From Malaya genurostris (Eukaryota; Arthropoda; Insecta; Diptera; Culicidae), in NCBI RefSeq assembly GCF_030247185.1, contig NC_080571.1, positions 161,234,352 to 161,298,351 of the forward strand: a stretch of 64,000 bases of DNA, written 5' to 3'. Under the pieces are notes generated by a model. That model did no database searches. It was not told the origin of the DNA and was given only the letters and a program-made list of their open reading frames with translations. The position numbers were made by a program, and so were the translations under genes. Positions 45,339 through 57,685 of the stretch are shown here, piece by piece (the stretch's first letter is position 1; every line of letters starts with the position of its first letter).

Positions 45339-46224
45339 CGATGATGATTAAAATTATTTAGTTGCTCTCCGAAATTCACTAAATAACCGGAAAAGACACA
45401 AAAATAAAATCTGTGGAATTATTCCACAACAATTTTAAACTGTTTGTTTATTTATTCTGGTGCTCCTTGGTAACTAGTTCATAGCAACCTAAACAGCGTT
45501 GCTCGAAAAGTTAGTTTTTGTCATTTTCAAGGGGTCGCTATATTTATGGTAACTGGTGGTAAATCGCTCACGAACACTTTTTATTCCGATTTTTCTTCGG
45601 AGTGTCTGGTCGTGTCGTCGGTGAGTCGCTCAACACAAACGGTGTTGTGTCTGCAAAAACCGGAATGATAAACTCCGTGTTGTGCTTTAGAATGAAACCG
45701 AATATGCTCAAATGTCATTTCTGAGGAATAAGTGTATGATTGGTGCCTGAGCATAACTGACGTTTAGTTGAAACAGCTTAATAAAATTTTTCTAAAACAC
45801 TCAATTTTGAATAATTGATTTTTGCAGCTTTATTAACTAAAGTATTCAACATATTCTATTTGAGAAAAATAATAACATACAGAAGTATCCAAAGATTGGG
45901 TGCTATTCTCAACCAACATAATCAATATTCTCGTCCATATCACACTTCGTGATTTCAGGCTTTCTCTTTGTATCATCCAGTGATTGTTAAATGTACTCGT
46001 ATACTTTCCGCATTGACAGAATTTAAAAACAAATTGAACTTAAATCCTATTGAAATCAATAATTTTGAAGATGACCCGAAAAATAAAATATCAAATGTCA
46101 AGCTACATTGTTACCGACGATACTGACAACACTTTTTTCACCACCCTGCAGTAATCTTGATTTCAACAACTTGTACTTGCTTATGTCAGTTTCAACCAAT
46201 CACGAGCTGGTCCGAAATTGGTCC

Positions 46225-46425
46225 TAATGCCCCGTTTACACTTCTGCTGGCTGCCAGCATGCTGGTGTCAGAGTACTGCCCTCTTAGGAAAAAAACGTTC
46301 AACTGTGGTCCAATGATACAAAGTATTAGACCAACGAAGGACCACCGTTGAACGTTTTTTTCCTAGGAGGGCAGTACACTGACACCAGCATGCTGGCAGC
46401 CAGCAGAAGTGTAAACGGGGCATTA
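46225..46425. repeat. PC palindromic core
   Basis: A 201-bp palindrome with both flanks. Confidence 0.85.
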
Positions 46426-47062
46426 GGACCAATTTCGGACCAGCTCGTGATTGGTTGAAACTGACATAAGCAAGTACAAGTTGTTGAAATCAAGATTACT
46501 GCAGGGTGGTAGAAAAAGTGTTGTCAGTATCGTCGGTAACAATGTAGCTTGACATTTGATATTTTATTTTTCGGGTCATCTTCAAAATTAACAATTGTCA
46601 GGTCCTGTCCTAGTTCCTTACTAACAATTGTTTGTTGGCATGGAACACGAAAGGCGAAACTTACGTAAACAAATGGCTTATGAATGACTGTTTCACCCTT
46701 TATACACTAAGGTCTTTTTTTATGTGATCTTTTTTATGCGGCTTTTTTATGCGAAATATCAGGGTGTCAAGATCCCACGCATACAAAAAACGCAGAAGGA
46801 AAACCGCTTAACTCTGGAACTTTGCATAAAAAAACATATACAAGGAAATTTTTACTGGGCTTTATGTTCCAGAGCAAATAATAAGGTTTCACCACTTAAA
46901 TTCTAAAGGCAAAAAGCGTACAAATCTGGTGTTAAAATCCAGTCAAATATGTTTAATCTGATATTGGTTTAATCTGGCAAAAGATCTGGTTATTTAGCCT
47001 GCAGACACAGTCTGGTGGCCGTAAGTTGAACCGAACTTGGCGCGGGAAATTGACTTACATGT

Positions 47063-47247
47063 AGTGTTCACACTATTGCTGGTTGCCAGCATGCTGGTGA
47101 CAGTGTACTGCACTCTTAGAAAAAAAAAACGTTCAACAGTGGTCTTTCTTTGATCTAATAAGTTGGTCCACAGTTGAACGTTTTTTATTAAGAGGGCAGT
47201 ACACTGGCACCATCATACTGGCAGCAAGCAGAAGAGTAAACGGGGCA
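47063..47247 (-). repeat. PQ imperfect palindrome
   Basis: Complete, without the TTAA insertion. Confidence 0.7.
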
Positions 47248-48354
47248 ATAGCAAATCAAAGGGAGAGTGAAAGGTGAGCGTATTTCTCGAGTCTGGTAGG
47301 TTCTGAATGATTTGATGCTAATATAATTCCCGCTTTAGGTGTGCTAATGTCACCAGCTCGGAACAACTTCTCGCGCCCACTCTGTCTGCAGCAGAGATGC
47401 CAGATTTTTTCATAGGAAATTTGTCTTACTCTGAATAAAAAATCTGTATTCCACTAATAAAATTAAATATCGACAATAAAATGAACATGATGGCTGTAGA
47501 ATTGTATATTCGATGAGCAATAATTCTTTCCATCTGTCTGTAAGAACAGAAAGATCAAATTCCGCAAAAGGCATTTTATGCCGAGACTGCTTCTTGTCAC
47601 TAATACTAATAGTTTGCTCATACGAAAAAGCTTTTAAGCCTCTTTTGAAATCCGTATTAATGTAGCGCTTCGCCGTGGTCAGGTCGAAGCAAGACAACTC
47701 ACTGCTTCCTCTTGCTTTGTCGCCGAAATTTCACCCTAAATTGCAAATTTCTAAAATATTAACCCAAGTCACGAAAAATCAAAAACATACGATTGTAGGT
47801 GAATGATTTTACTATGCATTTGGCGAAAAATATTAGTTAGAAAGCTTTTTTTTCGCGAGATTTCGTGCCAGTTTTGTTAAATTTGGTTTTCTTTTTTCCT
47901 TTTCTCGCTATAAACAACTCGCATATGTAGGGATGTGCTACGTTTTCAACAAAGCGTCAAAGCTAGTAGCGATGAAAATTATTACTGATTTCTGGTTCTA
48001 CTGAAACATGAATAGAAATTATTTTACAAAGTAGTAACACTTACATTTTCTACTCATCATTTCACGTAGGTTTTAATGGACTGGCATTTAAAAGCTGTTT
48101 TATACATAATCCAGTAGAAGATACGTGTTTTATAGGTAAAATGTAATGTACTGTTCATTTCACATTCATCTATCAGTTCGTATCAAATTTAGATACCAGA
48201 AAATTACTATTTTATATATTGGTTGAAGTCGAAAGGGAGATGCCAGATCTTGATATAAATCTATGAAATGAAAAATGCCATGAAATATAAAACATTTATA
48301 TCAAAAAATTGTCATACAATTATAATGGCTTAAAAAGCAACTAATAACGTCGTG

Positions 48355-48678
48355 GTATCTCAAATCGACAAGCCTCCAGAAATCGTTTATGTTGTCACTG
48401 CCAACCAACCGAAGCCGCAGTCAAGATCCAAGAACTCCCACAACACTACCGATGCAGGTTGAAGTCGCATTACATGGTTCCAGTGTCTCTAGCTTCACAC
48501 CGACGGCCTGTTTGAAGCATTCGGCAGGAGCGGGTAAACTTCCGGACTCACGCAGGCACTCGGTCCAGTTAAACACATGGAAACTTTCATACTGGAATGG
48601 TAGATGGAGTAAAAAATTGTAATTAAATAACTCGCAAATATTTACACTACTTACACTTCAAGGGCCACTGCTCGCCAT
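48355..48678 (-). pseudogene. Scm-like MBT fragment, copy 8
   Basis: Exon 1 nonsense TGA (shared with copies 6 and 9) plus the common exon 2 TGA. Truncated upstream by the restart junction. Confidence 0.76.
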
Positions 48679-48879
48679 TTTCAAATTACGTAAACAAATG
48701 GCTTATGAATGACTGTTTCACCCTTTATACACTAAGGTCTTTTTTTATGTGATCTTTTTTATGCGGCTTTTTTATGCGATTTTTTTTATGCGAAATATCA
48801 GGGTGTCCAGATCCCACGCATACAAAAAACGCAGAAGGAAAACCGCTTAACTCTGGAACTTTGCATAAAAAGACATATA

Positions 48880-49811
48880 CAGGGTGATTTTTTAAGAGCT
48901 TGAGAACTTTTTTAAACAATAAAACGCATAAAATTTGCAAAATCTCATCGGTTCTTTATTTTAAACGTTAGATTGGTACATGACATTTACTTTTTGAAGA
49001 TAATTTCATTTAAATGTTGACCGCGGCTGCGTCTTAGGTGGTCCATTCGGAAAGTCCAATTTTGGGCAACTTTTTCGAGCATTTCGGCCGGAATAGCCCG
49101 AATTTCTTCGGAAATGTTGTCTTCCAAAGCTGGAATAGTTACTGGCTTATTTCTGTAGACTTTAGACTTGACGTAGCCCCACAAAAAATAGTCTAAAGGC
49201 GTCAAATCGCATGATCTTGGTGGCCAACTTACCGGTCCATTTCTTGAGATGAATTGTTCTCCGAAGATTTCCCTCAAAATGGCCATAGAATCGCGAGCTG
49301 TGTGGCATGTAGCGCCATCTTGTTGAAACCACATGTCAACCAAGTTCAGTTCTTCCATTTTTGGCAACAAAAAGTTTGTTAGCATCGAACGATAGCGATC
49401 GCCATTCACTGTAACGTTGCGTCCAACAGCATTTTTGAAAAAATACGGTCCAATGATTCCACCAGCGTACAAACCACACCAAACAGTGCATTTTTCGGGA
49501 TGCATGGGCAGTTCTTGAACGGCTTCTGGTTGCTCTTCACTCCAAATGCGGCAATTTTGCTTATTTACGTAGCCATTCAACCAGAAATGAGCCTCATCGC
49601 TGAACAAAATTTGTCGATAAAAAAGCGGATTTTCTGCCAACTTTTCTAGGTAATAAAATTCAATGATTTGCAAGCGTTGCTCGTTAGTAAGTCTATTCAT
49701 GATGAAATGTCAAAGCATACTGAGCAAATAATAATGCATGAAAATCATAACCTCAAAAAATCTGAGCAAATACTAATGCATGAAAATCCTAACCTCAAAA
49801 AAATCACCTTT
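48880..49811 (-). mobile_element. Tc1/mariner-type element, copy 2 (932 bp)
   Basis: Same ends and same host site as copy 1, with TA at 48878-48879 and 49812-49813. The surrounding unit, including the upstream junction, is shared with copy 1, so both derive from one insertion later duplicated. This is the better preserved copy. Confidence 0.87.
48987..49700 (-). pseudogene. Mariner-type DDD transposase, internally deleted
   Basis: 237 codons, open. The protein begins MNRLTNEQRLQIIEFYYL, the start of a helix-turn-helix, and passes directly to the catalytic core, so most of the DNA-binding domain (100 or more residues) is missing. Catalytic aspartates are D35 (ILFSDEAHF), D128 (FQQDGATCH) and D165 (PPRSCDLTPLDYFLWG), with 36 residues between the last two. 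That spacing sets it apart from classical mariner (DD34D) and Tc1 (DD34E). Full-length relatives run to about 340-350 residues. It probably cannot bind its ends and is non-functional. Confidence 0.85.
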
Positions 49812-50033
49812 TACAAGGAAATTTTTACTGGGCTTTATGTTCCAGAGCAAATAATAAGGTTTCACCACTTAAATTCTAAAGGCAAAAAGCGTACAAATCT
49901 GGTGTTAAAATCCAGTCAAATATGTTTAATCTGATATTGGTTTAATCTGGCAAAAGCCTGGTTATTTAGCCTGCAGACACAGTCTGGTGGCCGTAAGTTG
50001 AACCGAACTTGGCGCGGGAAATTGACTTACATG

Positions 50034-50222
50034 TAGTGTTCACACTATTGCTGGTTGCCAGCATGCTGGTGACAGTGTACTGCACTCTTAGAAAAAAAAA
50101 AAAACGTTCAACAGTGGTCTTTCTTTGATCTAATAAGTTGGTCCACAGTTGAACGTTTTTTATTAAGAGGGCAGTACACTGGCACCATCATACTGGCAGC
50201 AAGCAGAAGAGTAAACGGGGCA
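50034..50222 (-). repeat. PQ imperfect palindrome
   Basis: Complete, with a slightly longer A-run (50091-50104). Confidence 0.7.
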
Positions 50223-51506
50223 ATAGCAAATCAAAGGGAGAGTGAAAGGTGAGCGAATTTCTCGAGTCTGGTAGGTTCTGAATGATTTGATGCTAATATA
50301 ATTCCCGCTTTAGGTGTGCTAATGTCACCAGCTCGGAACAACTTCTCGCGCCCACTCTGTCTGCAGCAGAGATGCCAGATTTTTTCATAGGAAATTTGTC
50401 TTACTCTGAATAAAAAATCTGTATTCCACTAATAAAATTAAATATCGACAATAAAATAAACATAATAATATAATATAATTCCCCTTTAGGTGTGCTAATG
50501 TCACCAGCTCGGAACAACTTCTCGCGCCCACTCTGTCTGCAGCAGAGATGCCAGATTTTTTCATAGGAAATTTGTCTTACTCTGAATAAAAAATCTGTAT
50601 TCCACGAATAAAATTAAATATCGACAATAAAATAAACATGATGGCTGTAGAATTGTATATTCGATGAGCAATAATTCTTTCCATCTGTCTGTAAGAACAT
50701 TAAGATCAAATTCCGCAAAAGGCATTTTATGCCGAGACTGCTTCTTGTCACTAATACTAATAGTTTGCTCATACGAAAAAGCTTTTAAGCCTCTTTGGAA
50801 ATCCGTATTAAGGTAGCGCTTCGCCGTGGTCAGGTCGAAGCAAGACAACTCACTGCTTCCTCTTGCTTTGTCGCCGAAATTTCACCCTAAATTGCAAATT
50901 TCTAAAATACTAACCCAATTCACGAAAAATCAAAAACATACGATTGTAGGTAAATGATTTTACTATGCATTTGGCGAAAAATATTAGTTAGAAAGTATTT
51001 CTTTCGCGAGATTTCGTTCGAGTTTTGTTAAAATTCTGTTTTCTTTTTTCCTTTTCTCGCTATAAACAACTCGCATATGTAGGGATGTGCTACGTTTTCA
51101 ACAAAGCGTCAAAGCTAGTAGCGATGAAAATTATTACTGATTTCTGGTTCTACTGAAACATGAATAGAAATTATTTTACAAAGTAGTAACACTTACATTT
51201 TCTACTCATCATTTCACGTAGGTTTTAATGGACTGGCATTTAAAAGCTGTTTTATACATAATCCAGTAAAAGATACGTGTTTCATAGGTAAAATGTAATG
51301 TACTGTTCATTTCACATTCATCTATCAGTTCGTATCAAATTTAGATACCAGAAAATTACTATTTTATATATTGGTTGAAGTTGAAAGGGAGATGCCAGAT
51401 CTTGATATAAATCTATGAAATGAAAAATGCCATGAACTATAAAACATTTATATCAAAAAATTGTCATACAATTATAATGGCTTAAAAAGCAACTAATAAC
51501 GTCGTG

Positions 51507-51830
51507 GTATCTCAAATCGACAAGCCTCCAGAAATCGTTTATGTTGTCACTGCCATCCAACCGAAGCCGCAGTCAAGATCCAAGAGCTCCCACAACACTA
51601 CCGATGCAGGTTGAAGTCGCATTACATGGTTCCAGTGTCTCTAGCTTCACACCGACGGCCTGTTTGAAGCATTCGACAGGAGCGGGTAAACTTCCGGACT
51701 CACGCAGGCACTCGGTCCAGTTAAACACATGGAAACTTTCATACTGGAATGGTCGATGGAGTAAAAAATTGTAATTAAATAACTCGCAAATATTTACACT
51801 ACTTACACTTCAAGGGCCACTGCTCGCCAT
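51507..51830 (-). pseudogene. Scm-like MBT fragment, copy 9
   Basis: Shares the exon 1 CGA to TGA change with copies 6 and 8, but unlike them keeps the full upstream flank. Confidence 0.76.
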
Positions 51831-51991
51831 TTTCAAAATCGAGTTTTTTACACTGGAAATTCACGTAGATTGTTTGACGTTTGGTCAATTCACGTAAACC
51901 TTATGTGATGACTCTATTCATTTTAGGGGATGTTCGTATAACATTCATTTTCGTCACGTAAAATATTCAATTTGACATTTAAAACCATTCT

Positions 51992-52729
51992 ACACGCTTA
52001 GAAAAAGTTACTCAAAGTTTGAGTACTAGTTACTCATATTCAAATGATACATGGAAACGTCAAAAATTGAGCAGTTATCATCAATTATATTGAGTAACTC
52101 CTACTCTAAATTTGAGTTTAACGCATTAACTCGTTTTTTTTTTGTTACTATTCGCAAGATCAGTCTAAAAGTTGTAATAACCATTTGTAACAACAGGTTG
52201 TATATTTTGTTAATGAGATCGCGTATTTCGAGGGTAAGTCGCTCAACACAAACGGTGTTGTGTCTGCAAAAACCGGAATGATAAACTCCGTGTTGTGCTT
52301 TAGAATGAAACCGAATATGCTCAAATGTCATTTTTGAGGAATAAGTGTATGATTGGTGCCTGGGCATAACTGACATGTATGTTAATTTGCGATTGACACA
52401 CTACTCCAAGCAACCACCACTTGATATAGTGTTGAGTTCAATTACTTAATATTTTAATACAATACACTCAGAAAAGGAGCAATTTTTTTGCAAATTTGGT
52501 ATATGTGAAATAAAATTTCACTCAAAATTTGAGTAATAGTTACTCTATTTTTGGTACATGTACAAATAAAGTATTACTCAGTAAATGAGTAGATTTTACC
52601 CAAGTATCGTTTCCAGTGGAAGAACTCAAATTTGAGTAACTTCGGAGTTACTCTAAATTAGAGTTGTTCCACTTTTTCTGTAGATGAGTGAGATCTTACT
52701 CATTTTTGAGTAACTATTTTTAAGCGTGT
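51992..52729 (-). mobile_element. E2 element, long form
   Basis: Includes the 125-bp segment (about 52385-52505) found also at about 1062, 56687 and 62305. Confidence 0.65.
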
Positions 52730-52981
52730 TTTTATTTGAGTGTATGATTTTTCAAATGAAGTTGCCCGTATTCATAAGAAATTGTAGAAAAGGTTAGAAA
52801 TTTTCCTACCGATTTGACAGCTCTTGCTGAAAGTATCATCTCTTAACAAGCAGCGCCTCTACATTTCAGTTTTGCGACAATATGTCAATTCCTGAAACCC
52901 AGACAAACCCAGATAAATGTTTGAGTATTGGTAGGTTTTTGAAAAAATATCCTGGCAACTCTGTTTCCACGCAGAGTTATA

Positions 52982-54359
52982 CACTCAAAAAAGAAATCAC
53001 GTTAATTCTACTTGAAAACATACATGAATCTCATCCACCCAACATTTCACATAAATTCTATGGGGTAGATAAATGAATTGTATCGGATTGTTCATATATC
53101 ATGCATCTTATTCAATAGGTAAATAATATATCACTTGTCCGTTGGATACAACGTGATTTTCATATGTTTTAACAGAACTTCACGTAATAGTTACATGACT
53201 TAAACATCTTTATTGAGCATAGGAAAATCACATAATAATTACATGAAATGGTACATGATTGTATAGTATATAAAACTCAGTTAAAACTAACATTAAAAAG
53301 GCATTTATTTGCAAAATGCATTTCTAACGGATCGCTTGTTATTTTACATCTATTTACATATTAATGGTTACATCATCAACCTTAACGAAAAGTAATTCAA
53401 TGAAATTAAACTTATACTTAACTCTGAGTATAAACTTATTATCTACATTTAAAACTATTGTTGGTCGTCGATTAAAATAATCAATACCAGTAATAATGAA
53501 CCTGATGTTTCAAACGCGACATAGTGCTCATTTTGACCAATGACTACCCATAATTGCAAAATCAAGTGAAATATTTCATCTAACGATAAAATCTCTGATT
53601 TCATAGAGTACAGCTTGATCCAATAAAAAAATTATGACAAACTGTCCTATTTTGTAGTTAATTCCTTTGTAAACAATAGAGTCGGCGGTACCGACAGAAG
53701 TTTTTCTATTTATGATTTCTGAAAATATAAATCAATTAATCAAAAATTCTTACTTCAAACTTGAATTACATTTTGTTTTCTCACGGAAATTATAAGATCG
53801 AAAATATTTTCGTATGCTGTTGGTTCTAAATACTTCCGGAGATCAAGAGCTCGAACAAGCCAATATCGCATTCTACTAAAACTAAGCGCAAAATTGTATA
53901 TTGAGTACTACACTAGTTTTGAAACTGTAGAAGCAACGTCTGGGCATTACATTCGTTTCGTGGAATTTGGCCTTTCTGTTTCAACAGACTTCGCAGCCGA
54001 TTCTTATTGTACATAATCATTGCATGGCTAGTACTATGGATCCTACTGACACTAAGAATCCTTCCAGGTCAGGGCTGTTTTGAAACTTTACTTACCTTTA
54101 AAAACTTCCAATAAGGAATGCATTATGTTCAAGCCTGCCACTAACATGTCAGCCATTTTGAGATTTGAAATTTTCATAGAGCAAATTCACTTAAACTTCG
54201 ATCATGGGACTCTCCATTTGAAGATTATGTGAAAATCACATAGCTTGTACTTGGTTTCCAGATGTTATTCATAGACATCACGTAGAATATCAAATATAAA
54301 TGAAGCACTGCATTTACGTGAGTAATCCCATAAAACTAATGTGATTTATTTTTTGAGTG
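52982..54359 (-). mobile_element. E1 element, complete
   Basis: 1378 bp between TA dinucleotides. Confidence 0.7.
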
Positions 54360-55056
54360 TACTATTAATGGAAAAATCTGTTTCTGACTTCAGCTGGTTT
54401 TCAAAGAAGGGCGAAACTAATATAGATCGCCCTTCCTTACCTAGGACAGGGCCAGAAAACTGGCTTCTTTTTCCAGAAAAATATTTCTCTTCTTATTCCG
54501 GTTTCTCCCTGCTGTAAATAATAAAAGCCTCGCGATCACTGTTGCCAGTAGAGATAATTGTTCATTCTGAAAACTTTCTCCCCTTATAACATGTAATTAT
54601 TTATCATTTGAAACACTTAGACAAATGTTATATCGGTCAAAAATATAGCTCTGGATTCATTTTGATCAGATGTTTGTTTTGAAGAAAACGTTTAGTTGAA
54701 ACAGCTTAATAAAATTTTTCTAAAACACTCAATTTTGAATAATTATTTTTTGCAGCTTTATTAACTAAAGTATTCAACATATTCTATTTGAGAAAATTAA
54801 TAACATACAGAAGTATCCAAAGATTGGGTGCTATTCTCAACCAACATAATCAATATTCTCGTCCATATCACACTTCGTGATTTCAGGCTTTCTCTTTTGA
54901 AGATGACCCGAAAAATAAAATATCAAATGTCAAGCTACATTGTTACCGACGATACTGACAACACTTTTTCTACCACCCTGCAGTAATCTTGATTTCAACA
55001 ACTTGTACTTGCTTATGTCAGTTTCAACCAACCACGAGCTGGTCCGAAATTGGTCC

Positions 55057-55088
55057 TAATGCCCCGTTTACACTTCTGCTGGCTGCCG
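55057..55088. repeat. PC fragment at the - to + switch
   Basis: Only the first 30 or so bases of the PC left arm remain (to GGCTGCC). They are fused to GTTTTTAAAGGTAAG in the middle of an E1 in the opposite orientation. Confidence 0.75.
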
Positions 55089-56212
55089 TTTTTAAAGGTA
55101 AGTAAAGTTTCAAAACAGCCCTGACCTGGAAGGATTCTTAGTGTCAGTAGGATCCATAGTACTAGCCATGCAATGATTATGTACAATAAGAATCGGCTGC
55201 GAAGTCTGTTGAAACAGAAAAGCCAAATTCCACGAAACGTAATGTAATGCCCGGACTTTGCTTCTACAGTTTAAAAACTAGTGTAGTACTCAATATACAA
55301 TTTTGCGCTTAGTTTTAGTAGAATGCGATATTTGCTTGTTCGAGCTCTTGATCTCCGGAAATATTTAGAACCAACAGCATACGAAAATATTTTCGATCTT
55401 ATAATTTCCGGGAGAAAACAAAATGTAATTCAAGTTTGAAGTAAGAATTTTTGATTAATTGATTTATATTTTCAGAAATCATAAATAGAAAAACTTCTGT
55501 CGGTACCGCCGACTCTATTGTTTACAAAGGAATTAACTACAAAATAGGACAGTTTGTCATAATTTTTTTATTGGATCAAGCTGTACTCTATGAAATCAGA
55601 GATTTTATCGTTAGATGAAATATTTCACTTGATTTTGCAATTATGGGTAGTCATTGGTCAAAATGAGCACTATGTCGCGATTGAAACATCAGGTTCATTA
55701 TTACTGGTATTGATTATTTTAATCGACGACCAACAATAGTTTTAAATGTAGATAATAAGTTTATACTTAGAGTTAAGTATAAGTTTAATTTCATTGAGTT
55801 ACTATTCGTTAAGGTTGATGATGTAACCATTAATATGTAAATAGATGTAAAATAACAAGCGATCCGTTAGAAATGCATTCTGCAAATAAATGCCTTTTTA
55901 ATGTTAGTTTTAACTGAGTTTTATATACTATACAATCATGTACCATTTCATGTAATTATTATGTGATTTTCCTATGCTTAATAAAGATGTTTAAGTCATG
56001 TAACTATTACGTGAAGTTCTGTTAAAACATATGAAAATCACGTTGTATCCAACGGACAAGTGATATATTATTTACCTATTGAATAAGATGCATGATATAT
56101 GAACAATCAGATACAATTCATTTATCTACCCCATAGAATTTATGTGAAAAGTTGGGTGGATGAGATTCATGTATGTTTTCAAGTAGAATTAACGTGATTT
56201 CTTTTTTGAGTG
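55089..56212 (+). mobile_element. E1 element, left end missing
   Basis: The right end GTGATTTCTTTTTTGAGTG before TA is intact. The left end is lost at the inversion junction. Confidence 0.68.
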
Positions 56213-56459
56213 TATAACTCTGCGTGTAAACAGAGTTGCCAGGATATTTTTTCAAAAACCAATACTCAAACATTTATCTGGGTTTGTCTGGGTTTCAGGA
56301 ATTGACATATTGTCGCAAAACTAAAATGTAGAGGCGCTGCTTGTTAAGAGATGATACTTTCAGCAAGAGCTGTCAAATCGGTAGGAAAATTTCTAACTTT
56401 TCTACAATTTCTTATGAATACGGGCAACTTCATTTGAAAAATCATACACTCAAATAAAA

Positions 56460-57200
56460 ACACGCTTAAAAATAGTTACTCAAAAATGAGTAAGATCTCA
56501 CTCATCTACAGAAAAAGTGGAACAACTCTAATTTAGAGTAACTCCGAAGTTACTCAAATTTGAGTTCTTCCACTGGAAACGATACTTGGGTAAAATCTAC
56601 TCATTTACTGAGTAATACTTTATTTGTACATGTACCAAAAATAGAGTAACTATTACTCAAATTTTGAGTGAAATTTTATTTCACATATACCAAATTTGCA
56701 AAAAAATTGCTCCTTTTCTAAGTGTATTGTAAGTAATAGTGTAAATATTAAGTAATTGAAATCAATACTATATCAAGTGGTGGTTGCTTGGAGTAGTGTG
56801 TCAATCGCAAATTAACATACATGTCAGTTATGCTCAGGCACCAATCATACATTTATTCCTCAGAAATGACATTTGAGCATATTCGGTTTCATTCTAAAGC
56901 ACAACACGGAGTTTATCATTCCGGTTTTTGCAGACACAACACCGTTTGTGTTGAGCGACTCACCCTCGAAATACGCGATCTCACTAACAAAATATACAAC
57001 CTGTTGTTACAAATGGTTATTACTTTTAGACTGATCTTGCGAATAGTAACAAAAAAAACGAGTTAATGCGTTAAATTCAAATTTAGAGTAGGAGTTACTC
57101 AATATCATTGATGATAACTACTCAATTTTTGACGTTTCCATGTATCATTTGAATATGAGTAACTAGTACTCAAACTTTGAGTAACTTTTTCTAAGCGTGT
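56460..57200 (+). mobile_element. E2 element, long form
   Basis: Both ends and the 125-bp segment are present. The conserved frame is 56821-57066. Confidence 0.65.
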
Positions 57201-57361
57201 AGAATGGTTTCAAATGTCAAATTGAATATTTTACGTGACGAAAATGAATGTTATACGAACATCCCCTAAAATAAATAGAGTCATCACATAAGGTTTACGT
57301 GAATTGACCAAACGTCAAACAATCTACGTGAATTTCCAGTGTAAAAAACTCGATTTTGAAA

Positions 57362-57685
57362 ATGGCGAGCAGTGGCCCTCGAAGTGTAAGTAGTGTAAAT
57401 ATTTGCGAGTTATTTAATTACAATATTTTACTCCATCGACCATTCCAGTATGAAAGTTTCCATGTGTTTAACTGGACCGAGTGCCTGCGTGAGTCCGGAA
57501 GTTTACCCGCTCCTGCCGAATGCTTCAAACAGGCCGTCGGTGTGAAGCTAGAGACACTGGAACCATGTAATGCGACTTCAACCTGCATCGGTAGTGTTGT
57601 GGGAGTTCTTGGATCTTGACTGCGGCTTCGGTTGGATGGCAGTGACAACATAAACGATTCCTGGAGGCTTGTCAATTTGAGATAC
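57362..57685 (+). pseudogene. Scm-like MBT fragment, copy 10
   Basis: Exon 1, 63-nt intron and exon 2 as in copy 1. TGA at 57617-57619. Confidence 0.78.

Larger units (their letters stand above)
42606..45620 (+). mobile_element. CGACGACACGACC-family transposon, copy 2 (outer)
   Basis: 3015 bp including the nested copy. Termini CGACGACACGACC and GGTCGTGTCGTCG, with GTGAGTC duplicated at 42599-42605 and 45621-45627; the site is single in all other E2 copies. Left and right subterminal sequences match copy 1. The rest, about 44230-45420, holds AT-rich DNA and a two-exon gene fragment on the minus strand. No transposase is seen. Confidence 0.88.
39183..45761 (-). repeat. Unit copy U8 (-), restarted
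   Basis: Begins inside the unit at TTACGTAAACAAATGGC, directly after MBT copy 6, in a partial tandem duplication. It holds a mariner-type insertion, a PQ stub, the conserved ORF, MBT copy 7, a hAT MITE, E2 interrupted by two nested 7-bp-TSD transposons, and ends at the E2/B deletion junction. Confidence 0.8.
42357..45761 (-). mobile_element. E2 element, interrupted and truncated
   Basis: The E2 end at 42357 and its conserved frame are split by the 3-kb insertion at 42606. The E2 sequence resumes at 45628 and stops at the 45761/45762 deletion junction. Confidence 0.65.
45762..48689 (-). repeat. Unit copy U9 (-)
   Basis: B segment, PC, PQ, conserved ORF (MSCFDLTTAKRYINTD variant, 47410-47697), MBT copy 8, then the restart junction at CATTTTCAAA/TTACG. 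The first 2.8 kb duplicate 23694-26600. The end duplicates the junction at 39182/39183. It is therefore a mosaic of two other copies. Confidence 0.8.
48690..55088 (-). repeat. Unit copy U10 (-), left arm of second giant palindrome
   Basis: Mariner-type copy 2, PQ, a tandem duplication of about 180 bp (50260-50620), conserved ORF, MBT copy 9, E2 long form, spacer, E1, B with a deletion at 54896 (TTTCTCTTTT/GAAGATGACC), and a PC fragment that stops at CTGGCTGCC. Orientation flips here. Confidence 0.82.
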
